Positions 8,859-16,555 of a DNA stretch of 38,976 nucleotides are shown piece after piece; position 1 is the first letter of the stretch; every line of letters starts with the position of its first letter. The DNA is from Streptomyces murinus (lineage in GTDB: Bacteria > Actinomycetota > Actinomycetes > Streptomycetales > Streptomycetaceae). A program made the position numbers and the translations under genes. The DNA is taken from positions 1 to 38,976 of the forward strand of contig NZ_MUNF01000104.1 in the NCBI RefSeq assembly GCF_002154555.1. The letters are read 5' to 3'. The notes under the pieces were generated by a model. It was given only the letters and a program-made list of their open reading frames with translations. It did not search any database and was not told the origin of the DNA.

Positions 8859-9560
8859 TCAGCGCGGTCCGACGCCCTCGGCGCGCAGTTCGTCCAGGGT
8901 GCGGTCGAGATTGCCGCGGGTCGCCTCGACGGCGGCGTCCGGGTCCCCGGCGGCGATCGCCTCGACCAGCGCGTGGTGCGCGCGGCCGATCGCGTGCTGT
9001 TCCTCCGCGCCGTGCAGGTCGGTGTCGGCCAGCAGCTGCCCGGCCGCCTCGCGCAGGGCGTCCACGAAGGAGTCGAAGAGCCGGACGAGCACCGGATTGC
9101 GCGCGGCCAGTACCACCCGGCGATGCAGGTCCAGGTCCGCCTCGATGAGCGCGTCCGGGTCGGCCGCCGCGTCGCGGGCGGCCAGGGCGGCCCGCAGCGC
9201 GGCCACGTCCTCGCGGGTGCGCCGCCGCGCGGCCAGTCGGCCCGCTTCCACCTCCAGCGCGGCGCGGACCTCGTACACGTCGAAGACCTCCGCGCGGCGC
9301 AGTTCGCGGTCGAACTGCGAGACGGGGGCGGCGGCGACGACGTAGGTGCCCGAGCCGTGCCGGGCGGCCAGCTGGCCGTCGGCGATCAGCGCCCGGACCG
9401 CCTCGCGCGAGGTGGTCCGGCCGACGCCGAGCAGCCGGCTCAGCTCCACCTCGCCCGGGAGCTTGGCCCCGACCGGCCACTCGCCCGTACCGATCAGGCG
9501 GCGGAGCTCGGCGACGGCCTCCTCGACCAACGAGCTGCGGCGTACCGGTCGGACAGTCAT
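8859..9560 (-). CDS. FadR/FCD-type GntR-family transcriptional regulator (cassette regulator)
   Basis: 233 aa, start ATG 9560. GntR winged helix in residues about 10-78 (SLVEEAVAELRRLIGTGEWP ... RTTSREAVRALIADG ... GSGTYVV) and an FCD domain to about residue 220, with EADLDLHRRV and a late HH in RAHHALVEAI as metal-ligand candidates. It is the last of three same-strand genes (amidase, MFS, GntR; gap to the MFS stop 118 nt), and I infer it controls that cassette, perhaps through the GTCCTC repeats at 12337-12369. It shares the EWPVG, SREAVRAL/IREAVRAL and GSGTYVVA blocks with the regulator at 4265-4954, so the two are paralogues. Effector unknown. Confidence 0.87.
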   Translation of the reverse strand: MTVRPVRRSSLVEEAVAELRRLIGTGEWPVGAKLPGEVELSRLLGVGRTTSREAVRALIADGQLAARHGSGTYVVAAAPVSQFDRELRRAEVFDVYEVRAALEVEAGRLAARRRTREDVAALRAALAARDAAADPDALIEADLDLHRRVVLAARNPVLVRLFDSFVDALREAAGQLLADTDLHGAEEQHAIGRAHHALVEAIAAGDPDAAVEATRGNLDRTLDELRAEGVGPR

Positions 9561-9678
9561 GGGACGACCCTACCGTCCACGGGACCGTGTCCCGGAGCCC
9601 CGCCCGGGCCGGGGAACACCGGGCGGGCCCCCGGCCCATGGGGCCACCGGCGGCGTGTGCGGCGCAGGACCGAGCCCC

Positions 9679-10896
9679 TCAGCCCGCCGGGTCTCCGACC
9701 GGCTCGGACACCGGATCGGACACTGCCGCCGTCGCCGTCGTGGGCAGTACGCGGTCGCGCAGGCGCAGGGCGCAGCCGAGTGCGATCAGCAGCACGCCGA
9801 GCACCAGCGCGAGGACGGTGCGCAGCCCCTGGGCGTCGGCCAGCCGGCCGAGCGCCGGCGCGGCCAGGGCGCCCACGGACATGGCGAGCCCGAGGGTCAG
9901 CCCGCCGGCGGTGCCGGGCCGGGTGGGCAGATAGTCCTGGGCCAGCGTCACCTGGGAGGCGAACGGCAGGAACATGGTCAGCCCGAACAGCGCCGCGGCC
10001 ACCACGGCCACGCCCGCGGACGGGGCGAACACCAGCGCGGCCAGGGCGGGGACGGCCAGCAGATAGCCGGCGCGGATCGGCGTCGTCCGTCCGTACCGGT
10101 CGCCCAGCCAGCCGCCGAGCAGGGTGCCCGCCGCCCCGGACAGGGTGAGCAGGGTGAGCGCCGTGGCGCCGACGGCCGTCGAGGCGTTCAGGTCGCGGTG
10201 GATGTGCAGCGCGAGCATGGAGGTGACCGTCACGTACGGCACCGACCAGGCGACGGTGGCGGCGGCGAGGCGCCGGAAGGCCCGCCAGTCGTCCCGGTGC
10301 CCGCTCGCCACTGCGCCCCGCCCGGCCGACGGGACCGCCAGGACGTGTCCCCGGCGCCGCAGCCAGGGTCCTTGCACGGCCCAGAGCGCGGCGGCCACCA
10401 GAGCGGGTACGGCCAGCAGCCAGCTGCCCGCCAGGCCGAACGAGCCGACCACGAGGGTGACCAGCGCCGGTGCCAGCGAGGCGCCCAGCGTGCCGCCGAC
10501 CGAGAACAGGCTCATCGCCCGCTGGGACTGCCCGCCCGCGGCCCGGGCCTGGTTGGTGGCGGGCGGGTGGTAGGCCGCGATGCCGATCCCGGCCAGGGCG
10601 ACGCAGAGCCAGGTGACCGCGTAACTGCCGGCCAGCCCGGCGCAGGCGAGCCCGCCCGCGGCGGTGAGGAAGCCGCCGGGGACGAGCCAGCCGCGGTGGC
10701 GGCGGTCCACCAGCAGGCCGAAGAGCGGCTGGGCGAGGCTGGACAGGCCGCCGGCCGCGAGCGCGATGCCCGAGACGGCGGTGTAGCTGTAGTGCCGTTC
10801 GGCCGTCAGGAAGGGCAGCAGCGCCGGGACCGCGCCCTGGTACAGGTCGTTGACGACATGGGTGCCGGTCAGGAAGACCAGCTGACCGCGCTTCAT
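9679..10896 (-). CDS. MFS transporter, fosmidomycin-resistance (Fsr)-like
   Basis: 405 aa from ATG 10896 (MKRGQLVFLTGTHVVNDLYQ). The HVVNDLYQGAVPALLPFL start and AAYHPPATNQA in helix 4-5 are typical of the Fsr branch of MFS exporters; about 12 transmembrane segments are visible. The frame is open much further upstream (to 11388) but that part is antisense-like Arg/Pro sequence overlapping the amidase, so it is rejected. ATG overlaps the amidase TGA in an ATGA arrangement, implying translational coupling. Fsr proteins export small toxic compounds; here a substrate or product of the amidase is a reasonable guess, unproven. Confidence 0.87.
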   Translation of the reverse strand: MKRGQLVFLTGTHVVNDLYQGAVPALLPFLTAERHYSYTAVSGIALAAGGLSSLAQPLFGLLVDRRHRGWLVPGGFLTAAGGLACAGLAGSYAVTWLCVALAGIGIAAYHPPATNQARAAGGQSQRAMSLFSVGGTLGASLAPALVTLVVGSFGLAGSWLLAVPALVAAALWAVQGPWLRRRGHVLAVPSAGRGAVASGHRDDWRAFRRLAAATVAWSVPYVTVTSMLALHIHRDLNASTAVGATALTLLTLSGAAGTLLGGWLGDRYGRTTPIRAGYLLAVPALAALVFAPSAGVAVVAAALFGLTMFLPFASQVTLAQDYLPTRPGTAGGLTLGLAMSVGALAAPALGRLADAQGLRTVLALVLGVLLIALGCALRLRDRVLPTTATAAVSDPVSEPVGDPAG

Positions 10897-12326
10897 CGCG
10901 CCGTCCGCTCGGGCCGCGCCGCCACCGGCCGGACGGCGTGGCGGGGCCAGGGCCTGGCCTGTTCCAGCTGGGCGCCGAGGGAGAGCAGGACGCCCTCCTC
11001 GTGGAGCCGGCCGGTCAGCATCACACCGATCGGCAGTCCGTCCGGCGTCCGGTGCAGCGGCAGGCTGATCGACGGCTGTCCGGTGAGGTTCGCCAGGGGG
11101 GTGCGCGGGGTGTGGGCGAGCATCCGCAGGAAGGTGCGCTCCGGGTCGTCGGGGTCGGTCAAGGAGCCGATCGGCAGCGGTGGTTGGTCCGTGGTGGGGC
11201 TCAGTACGGTGTCGAAGTCCGCGTAGCGGTGGCAGAGGGCGCGGGCGGTGGCCGACAGCGAGGCCATCGCCGTGTACAGCCGTACCGCGTCGTGCTCGCG
11301 GCCCCGGTCGCGCAGCCAGCGGGTGAGGGGCAGCAGCCGTGCCTCCCGCGCGGGAGGCACCGGCACCGCGGCCGCCAGCACGCTCCACAGCACGGAGAAG
11401 TCCGCCAGGTACTCGGCGGGGTCGTACGGCGGGGCGTCCGTCACCTGGTGGCCGAGTCCGGCGAGCAGATCGGCGGTACGGCGGCAGGCCAGTGCCGCCT
11501 CGGGGTGCTGGCCCTCGGTCCGGGGCAGCACCCCGATCCGCAGGGGTCCGGGCGCCCGTCCGGCGCAGGCCCGGAAGTACCCGGCGGGCGGGGCGGGCAG
11601 GGCGGCGGCGTCGCCCGGGGTGCTGACGGCCATCACGTCCAGCAGCAGGGCGGTGTCCGCCACCGTCCTGGCCAGTGGCCCGGCGGTGGCGAGGCCCAGC
11701 GCGTCCGTCGCGGGGGCGGGCGAGACCCGTCCCCGGCTCGGCTTGAGACCGACCACCCCGCAGGCCGCGGCCGGGATCCGGACCGAGCCGCCGCCGTCGC
11801 TGCCCAGGGCGCCGGCGGCCAGTCCCGCGGCCACCGAGGCGGCCGCTCCGCCGCTGGAGCCGCCGGCCCCGCGGGTGAGGTCGTACGGGCTGCGGGCGGT
11901 GGCGAACACCGTCTCGGTGTAGGAGGAGCAGCCGAACTCGGCGGCGGTGGTGGTGCCCAGCAGCACGGCGCCGGCCGCCCGCAGGGTGCCCACGACGGCG
12001 GCGTCCGCCGGGGCCGTCCGGTCGTCGAAGGCGGCCGAGCCCGCCGTGAAGGGCAGTCCCGCGACCGGCCAGGTGTCCTTCACCGACAGCGGCACCCCGA
12101 GCAGCGGCGGCAGTCCCTCATCGTCGCGCGCGGCGGCCAGCCGGGCCTCGACGGCGGCGGCGGCCCGCCGGGCGCCGGGCGGGTCGACGGTGCGATAGGC
12201 GCCCAGCGCGCCGTTCGACTCCTCGATGCGGCGCAGGTGGTGGTCGACCAGCTCGGTGGGCGACACGGTACGGCCGCGGATCGCCGCGGCCTGTTCGGTG
12301 AGCGTCAGGTCATGGAGTTCTGTCAT
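10893..12326 (-). CDS. Amidase signature family hydrolase
   Basis: 477 aa from ATG 12326, with AGGGGTG just upstream; a GTG two codons earlier (12332) has no ribosome site. Amidase-signature enzymes hydrolyse C-N amide bonds through a Ser-cisSer-Lys triad. Counting from the GTG, the triad is K85 (SVKDTW), cis-S159 (GGSSGG) and nucleophile S183 (DGGGSVRIP), with the standard 24-residue Ser-Ser spacing and the following GVVGLKPSRGRVS. It is not GatA: no gatC or gatB is nearby. First gene of the amidase-MFS-GntR cassette (ATGA overlap with MFS). The promoter region contains GTCCTC repeats and an iron-box-like site. The natural substrate cannot be read from the sequence. Confidence 0.88.
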   Translation of the reverse strand: MTELHDLTLTEQAAAIRGRTVSPTELVDHHLRRIEESNGALGAYRTVDPPGARRAAAAVEARLAAARDDEGLPPLLGVPLSVKDTWPVAGLPFTAGSAAFDDRTAPADAAVVGTLRAAGAVLLGTTTAAEFGCSSYTETVFATARSPYDLTRGAGGSSGGAAASVAAGLAAGALGSDGGGSVRIPAAACGVVGLKPSRGRVSPAPATDALGLATAGPLARTVADTALLLDVMAVSTPGDAAALPAPPAGYFRACAGRAPGPLRIGVLPRTEGQHPEAALACRRTADLLAGLGHQVTDAPPYDPAEYLADFSVLWSVLAAAVPVPPAREARLLPLTRWLRDRGREHDAVRLYTAMASLSATARALCHRYADFDTVLSPTTDQPPLPIGSLTDPDDPERTFLRMLAHTPRTPLANLTGQPSISLPLHRTPDGLPIGVMLTGRLHEEGVLLSLGAQLEQARPWPRHAVRPVAARPERTAR

Positions 12327-12336
12327 GGTCACCCCT

Positions 12337-12369
12337 AAGTCCTCATGTCCTCAGGTCCTCTGAGGACTT
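12337..12369 (-). promoter_or_regulatory. Phased GTCCTC repeats / inverted repeat upstream of the amidase
   Basis: GTCCTC occurs three times at 8-bp spacing (GTCCTCAT, GTCCTCAG, GTCCTCTG), followed by the reverse-oriented GAGGAC. The outer limits form a perfect 9-bp inverted repeat, AAGTCCTCA (12337-12345) and TGAGGACTT (12361-12369). It begins about 11 nt upstream of the amidase start codon, where a repressor would block initiation or elongation. The linked GntR protein is the obvious candidate binder; that is inference. Confidence 0.6.
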
Positions 12370-12397
12370 CACCGTAAGAGTCAACCGGGTCAGAAAG

Positions 12398-12416
12398 CAA
12401 GGCAAGCCTTACCGGA
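12398..12416. promoter_or_regulatory. Iron-box-like site (DmdR1/IdeR type)
   Basis: CAAGGCAAGCCTTACCGGA matches the actinobacterial IdeR/DmdR iron box TWAGGTWAGSCTWACCTWA at 15 of 19 positions by hand count, including an uninterrupted core of 10 (WAGSCTWACC). It is about 72 nt upstream of the amidase start and 155 nt upstream of tldE. On the minus strand it overlaps TTGCTT, which sits 18 bp before TACGGT, a possible -35/-10 pair for the amidase cassette. Binding and iron response are inferred. Confidence 0.5.
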
Positions 12417-12570
12417 CCTCGACGGCGGCCGGAGCAGCGGGCCCGGCGCGCATAACGGCCCTCGCCCCCGCGGTCGGTGGGTACTCTCTGCACGGATCCA
12501 CCGCCCCACGGTTGCCCTTTTGCCCTGTGCCGGGGCGCCCCGTCTTGAACACCACGCAGGAGGCCGGTCG

Positions 12571-13962
12571 ATGAGCGCCCGTAGCAACAAGCCGCACGAG
12601 ATCGTCGAACAGGCCCTCGCGCTGTCCCGGGCGGACGGGTGCCTCGTCATCGCCGACGAGACGTCCACCGCCAATCTGCGCTGGGCGGGCAACGCGCTCA
12701 CCACGAACGGGGTGACCCGGGGCCGGAGCCTCACGGTGATCGCGACCGTGGACGGGCAGCGGGGCACCGCCTCCGGTGTCGTCTCCCGGTCGGCGGTGAC
12801 GGCCGACGAGCTGGAGCCGCTGGTGCGGGCCGCCGAGGCCGCCGCGCGCGGGGCGGGCCCCGCCGAGGACGCGCGGCCGCTGGTCACGGACGTGGCCGCA
12901 GCCCCCGGCTTCACGGACGCGCCCGCCGAGACCTCCTCCGCGGTGTTCGCCGACTTCGCCCCGGCGCTCGGCGACGCCTTCGCCCGCGCCCGGGCCGGCG
13001 GCCGGGAGCTGTACGGCTTCGCCAGCCACGAGATGGTCTCGACCTACCTGGGCACCTCCACCGGGCTGCGGCTGCGGCACGACCAGCCGACCGGCACCCT
13101 GGAGCTGAACGCCAAGTCGCCGGACCGCACCCGCTCCGCGTGGGCGGGGCGCTCCACCCGGGACTTCAAGGACGTCGACCCGGCCGCCCTGGACGCCGAG
13201 CTGGCCGTGCGCCTGGACTGGGCGAAGCGGCGCGTGGAGCTGCCCGCGGGCCGCTACGAGACGCTGCTGCCGCCGACCGCGGTGGCGGACCTGCTCATCT
13301 ACCAGCTGTGGTCGGCCTCGGGCCGGGACGCGGCGGAGGGCCGTACGGTCTTCTCCAGGCCGGGCGGCGGCACCCGGATCGGCGAGCGGCTCTCCGAGCT
13401 GCCGCTGACCCTGCGCAGCGACCCGGACGAGCCCGGCCTGGAGTGCGCGCCCTTCGTGATCGCCCACTCCTCGAACGGCGACCGGTCGGTGTTCGACAAC
13501 GGTCTCGCGGCGCCGGCCACCGACTGGATCGAGCGGGGCACCCTGCGGAACCTGACGACGACCCGGCACAGCGCCGCCCTGACCGGGCTGCCGGTCACCC
13601 CGGCCGCGGACAATCTGATCCTGGACGGCGGCGACCGCTCCCTGGACGAGATGGTCGCGGCCACCGAGCACGGGCTGCTGCTGACCTGCCTGTGGTACAT
13701 CCGCGAGGTCGACCCGGCGACGCTGCTGCTCACCGGCCTGACCCGGGACGGCGTCTATCTGGTGGAGGGCGGCGAGGTGACCGGGCAGGTGAACAACTTC
13801 CGGTTCAACGAGTCGCCGGTGGACCTGCTGCGGCGGACGACCGAGGCGGGTCGCACGGAGCAGACGCTGCCGCGTGAATGGGGCGACTGGTTCACCAGGG
13901 CCGCGATGCCGCCGCTGCGGGTCCCCGATTTCAACATGAGTTCTGTCAGCCAGGGCGTATAA
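12571..13962 (+). CDS. tldE: TldE/PmbA-type subunit of the TldD/TldE protease
   Basis: 463 aa from ATG 12571 with AGGAGG upstream. Non-catalytic partner of TldD: same fold ([20 protein letters not shown] in the N-terminal domain; [19 protein letters not shown] and [20 protein letters not shown] in the C-terminal barrel) but no HExxxH zinc motif, as in all TldE/PmbA proteins. It should pair with the TldD at 7262. The gene is followed after 55 nt by tyrS on the same strand; TATAAC straddling its stop may be a tyrS promoter element, so co-transcription is uncertain. Confidence 0.88.
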   Translation: MSARSNKPHEIVEQALALSRADGCLVIADETSTANLRWAGNALTTNGVTRGRSLTVIATVDGQRGTASGVVSRSAVTADELEPLVRAAEAAARGAGPAEDARPLVTDVAAAPGFTDAPAETSSAVFADFAPALGDAFARARAGGRELYGFASHEMVSTYLGTSTGLRLRHDQPTGTLELNAKSPDRTRSAWAGRSTRDFKDVDPAALDAELAVRLDWAKRRVELPAGRYETLLPPTAVADLLIYQLWSASGRDAAEGRTVFSRPGGGTRIGERLSELPLTLRSDPDEPGLECAPFVIAHSSNGDRSVFDNGLAAPATDWIERGTLRNLTTTRHSAALTGLPVTPAADNLILDGGDRSLDEMVAATEHGLLLTCLWYIREVDPATLLLTGLTRDGVYLVEGGEVTGQVNNFRFNESPVDLLRRTTEAGRTEQTLPREWGDWFTRAAMPPLRVPDFNMSSVSQGV

Positions 13963-14017
13963 CCTCGTAGTCGGCTGTCACCCGACCGCCGAGGATCATC
14001 GAGGAGACACGAGAACC

Positions 14018-15286
14018 GTGACGGACATCGTCGACGAACTGAAGTGGCGCGGGCTCATCGCCCTCTCCACGGACGAGGACGCATTGCGCAAGGCGTTCGC
14101 GGACGGTCCCGTCACGTTCTATTGCGGCTTCGACCCGACCGCGCCCAGTCTGCACCTCGGCAATCTCGTGCAGATCCTGACGATGCGCCGCATCCAGCAG
14201 GCGGGCCACCGCCCGCTGGGCCTGGTCGGGGGCGCGACCGGTCTGATCGGCGACCCGAAGCCGACCGCCGAGCGCACGCTGAACGCGCCGGAGACCGTCG
14301 CCGAGTGGGTGGAGCGGCTGCGCGGCCAGATCGCGCCGCTGCTGGACTTCGACGGTCCGAACGCCGCGGTGATGGTCAACAACCTGGACTGGACCCAGGG
14401 CCTGTCGGCCATCGAGTTCCTGCGCGACATCGGCAAGCACTTCCGGGTCAACAAGATGATCGCCAAGGAGGCCGTCTCCCGGCGGCTGAACTCCGACGCG
14501 GGCATCAGCTACACCGAGTTCAGCTACCAGATCCTCCAGGGCATGGACTTCCTGGAGCTGTACCGGCGGTACGGCTGCACGCTCCAGACCGGTGGCAGCG
14601 ACCAGTGGGGCAACCTCACCTCCGGCACCGACCTGATCCACCGGGTCGAGCCGGACGCCGTGGTGCACGCGCTGGGCACGCCGCTGATCACCAAGGCGGA
14701 CGGCACGAAGTTCGGCAAGACCGAGTCCGGCACGGTCTGGCTCGACCCCGAGATGACCACGCCGTACGCGTTCTACCAGTTCTGGATCAACGCGGACGAC
14801 CGTGATGTCGCCAAGTTCCTGCGCATCTTCAGCTTCAGGTCCCATGAGGAGATCGAGGAGCTGGAGCGGCTGACCGAGGAGCGGCCGCAGGCGCGGGCGG
14901 CGCAGCGGGCGCTCGCCGAGGAGCTGACCACGCTGGTGCACGGGGCGGAGCAGACGGCCGCGGTGATCGCCGCGTCGAAGGCGCTGTTCGGGCAGGGCGA
15001 GCTGGCGGAGCTGGACGGCAGGACGCTGGCGTCGGCCCTGTCCGAGGTGCCGCACATCCAGGTCGCCGAGCTGGGGTCCGTGGTGGATCTTTTCGCCGAG
15101 GTGGGCCTGGTCGCGAGCAAGTCCGCGGCGCGCAGGACCGTGAAGGAGGGGGGCGCCTACGTGAACAACGTCAAGGTGACCGCCGAGGACGCGGTGGCCT
15201 CGCCGGCGGATCTGCTGGACGGGCGGTGGCTGGTGCTGCGGCGCGGGAAGCGGAATCTGGCGGCGGTGGAGGTCGTCGCCGGGTAG
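14018..15286 (+). CDS. tyrS: Tyrosyl-tRNA synthetase
   Basis: 422 aa from GTG 14018; GAGGAG is 11 nt upstream. Class Ic aminoacyl-tRNA synthetase charging tRNA-Tyr. Visible: [17 protein letters not shown] with the HIGH-type motif HLGN at 46-49, tyrosine-pocket segments such as YQILQGMDF and [13 protein letters not shown]-type KFGKT at 231-235, and a C-terminal S4 RNA-binding domain from about 355 ([20 protein letters not shown]). The length equals bacterial TyrRS of the TyrS type. No T-box leader fits in the 55-nt gap after tldE. It ends at a strong hairpin (15289-15322). Confidence 0.97.
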   Translation: MTDIVDELKWRGLIALSTDEDALRKAFADGPVTFYCGFDPTAPSLHLGNLVQILTMRRIQQAGHRPLGLVGGATGLIGDPKPTAERTLNAPETVAEWVERLRGQIAPLLDFDGPNAAVMVNNLDWTQGLSAIEFLRDIGKHFRVNKMIAKEAVSRRLNSDAGISYTEFSYQILQGMDFLELYRRYGCTLQTGGSDQWGNLTSGTDLIHRVEPDAVVHALGTPLITKADGTKFGKTESGTVWLDPEMTTPYAFYQFWINADDRDVAKFLRIFSFRSHEEIEELERLTEERPQARAAQRALAEELTTLVHGAEQTAAVIAASKALFGQGELAELDGRTLASALSEVPHIQVAELGSVVDLFAEVGLVASKSAARRTVKEGGAYVNNVKVTAEDAVASPADLLDGRWLVLRRGKRNLAAVEVVAG

Positions 15287-15288
15287 CG

Positions 15289-15322
15289 CTGTGCGGGGCG
15301 CCCGCCGGGGCGCCCCGCACAG
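15289..15322. terminator. Bidirectional terminator between tyrS and the GlsB-family gene
   Basis: Perfect 15-bp stem, CTGTGCGGGGCGCCC (15289-15303) with its complement at 15308-15322, loop GCCG. It begins 3 nt after the tyrS stop and ends 7 nt before the stop of the convergent gene, so it serves both. Confidence 0.92.
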
Positions 15323-15328
15323 AAGTAC

Positions 15329-15613
15329 TCAGATCCGCTGGCGTTGCTTCCTCTTGCCCAGCGTCGCCATGTAGAGCGAGTCGACCACGGCGACGATGAT
15401 GATCGCGGCCACCAGCTGGAAGATATGACGGCTCCAGTCGATGCCCCGGGTCTCGCGGACGTTCAGCGCGGCGGCGATCGCGTTGCCCGCGATGGCGCCC
15501 AGGATGCCGCAGAGGGTGGTCAGCCAGAGGGGGCTGTGCTGCTTGCCCGGGATGACCGCCTTGGCGATCACACCCAGTACGAACCCCACGATGATCGCCC
15601 ACAACCAGCCCAT
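15329..15613 (-). CDS. GlsB/YeaQ/YmgE-family stress-response membrane protein
   Basis: 94 aa from ATG 15613 with GAGGAGG 6 nt upstream. Three hydrophobic segments (WLWAIIVGFVLGVIAKAVIP, LTTLCGILGAIAGNAIAAAL, IFQLVAAIIIVAVVDSLYMA) with glycine-rich GxxxG faces and the GFVLGVIAKAVIPGK start identify the GlsB/YeaQ/YmgE (transglycosylase-associated) family. The C-terminus is a short basic tail (LGKRKQRQRI). Members are linked to general stress responses; biochemical function is unknown. Single gene, convergent with tyrS. Confidence 0.88.
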   Translation of the reverse strand: MGWLWAIIVGFVLGVIAKAVIPGKQHSPLWLTTLCGILGAIAGNAIAAALNVRETRGIDWSRHIFQLVAAIIIVAVVDSLYMATLGKRKQRQRI

Positions 15614-15771
15614 GGCTGCCTCCTCGTCCGGATCGACGTGAGCTTTACGGTCAGTGTCGGTCGGGACACCCTGGGGCGCATGTCGGGTTCGGCCGTACGG
15701 CCGAGGCGTTGCCGCAGGCAGCGGGCGACCCGGTCTCGTCGGCCGGGCGGGCGCGGCGTACCGTAGGACGC

Positions 15772-16122
15772 GTGAAGGCGACGCGGAAGCAGCACGGCGA
15801 CGGCGGCCAGGTGTTCCGGATCACCGGCGCCCGGACCGGTCTCGCCGAGGACGTGCGCGGACGGCAGCGGCGGTACGTCATCTCGATGGCGATCCGCACG
15901 GTGGCGGTGATCCTCGCGGCCACGCTGTGGAATGTCGAACGGCCCTTCGCCGTCGTGGCGTTGGTGGCCGGCGCGATCCTGCCCTATATCGCCGTGGTGG
16001 TCGCGAACGCGGGCCGTGAGCGGCCGCCCTCGCTGCCCTCGACGTTCGTCACCGCGCCGATGCGCCCGGTGATCGGGGCGCCGCGCGGCGAGGACGAGCA
16101 GCCCCCGCGTGAGCAGGGCTGA
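15772..16122 (+). CDS. DUF3099-domain membrane protein
   Basis: 116 aa from GTG 15772; AGGA lies just upstream (taggacgc-GTG), and the frame extends upstream only as Arg/Ala sequence. After a basic N-terminus, VFRITGARTGLAEDVRGRQRRYVISMAIRT matches the actinobacterial DUF3099 family as I remember it, followed by two transmembrane helices (about 45-62 and 68-88) and a proline-rich tail (PPSLPSTFVTAPMRPVIG). Function unknown. It is divergent from the GlsB-family gene (158 nt apart). Confidence 0.75.
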   Translation: MKATRKQHGDGGQVFRITGARTGLAEDVRGRQRRYVISMAIRTVAVILAATLWNVERPFAVVALVAGAILPYIAVVVANAGRERPPSLPSTFVTAPMRPVIGAPRGEDEQPPREQG

Positions 16123-16259
16123 CGCGAAGAAAGCGGACGCCGGTCGCATTTCATGCTCAAGAAAAGCTCAGAATCAATCACGCAGTTCCGGTGCCGGGCG
16201 ACGGGTCGGCCGTGACATACTGCGTAAGCGCTCCGCATCCCCCGTCGGAGCGACGGACC

Positions 16260-16295
16260 GACGCCGGGCAGCTCCCCCCGTGGCTGCTCGGCGTC
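16260..16295 (+). promoter_or_regulatory. Leader hairpin upstream of the small Cys protein
   Basis: 13-bp stem with a single G-U pair: GACGCCGGGCAGC (16260-16272) and GCTGCTCGGCGTC (16283-16295), 10-nt loop TCCCCCCGTG. It ends 35 nt before the GTG at 16331. It could terminate the DUF3099 transcript (138 nt after its stop) or act in the leader of the downstream gene. Confidence 0.5.
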
Positions 16296-16330
16296 GCCTC
16301 GTTCTGCACCCGATCTGGTGAGCCGAAGCT

Positions 16331-16546
16331 GTGAGTGACGAGACCCCCATCTGCTCCGCCAAGGGCTGCCGCGCCGCCGCCGTGTGGGTGCTGGCCTGGA
16401 ACAACCCGAAGATCCACACGCCGGAGCGGCGCAAGACCTGGCTCGCCTGCGAGGAGCACCGCGAGCATCTGTCGAAGTTCCTGGGCGCGCGGGGGTTCCT
16501 GAAGGACGTCGTCCGGTTCGACGAGTGGGAGCAGAGCGGGAGTTGA
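16331..16546 (+). CDS. Small conserved Cys/His protein, unknown function
   Basis: 71 aa from GTG 16331. It has C8-x4-C13 near the N-terminus and C40-x2-H43 plus H46 later (LACEEHREHLSKFL), a spacing that could bind one zinc ion. The central WVLAWNNPKIHTPERRKTW is rich in aromatic and basic residues. The composition and GC-rich third positions support a real gene. It ends 9 nt before the convergent moaA stop. I do not recognise the family; zinc binding is inference. Confidence 0.7.
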   Translation: MSDETPICSAKGCRAAAVWVLAWNNPKIHTPERRKTWLACEEHREHLSKFLGARGFLKDVVRFDEWEQSGS

Positions 16547-16555
16547 GGCCCCCGC

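Noticed and set aside
7069..9345. 758-codon plus-strand frame overlapping tldD
   Set aside because: It is a low-complexity Arg/Gly/Ala shadow; tldD in the other frame carries the zinc motif and family blocks.
10897..11388. N-terminal extension of the Fsr-like MFS frame
   Set aside because: This part overlaps the amidase coding sequence out of frame and is Arg/Pro/Ala/Gly-rich; the true start is ATG 10896 in the ATGA overlap.
12381..12570. Riboswitch in the amidase/tldE intergenic region
   Set aside because: No conserved riboswitch core is recognisable; the visible elements are DNA-level dyads and direct repeats.
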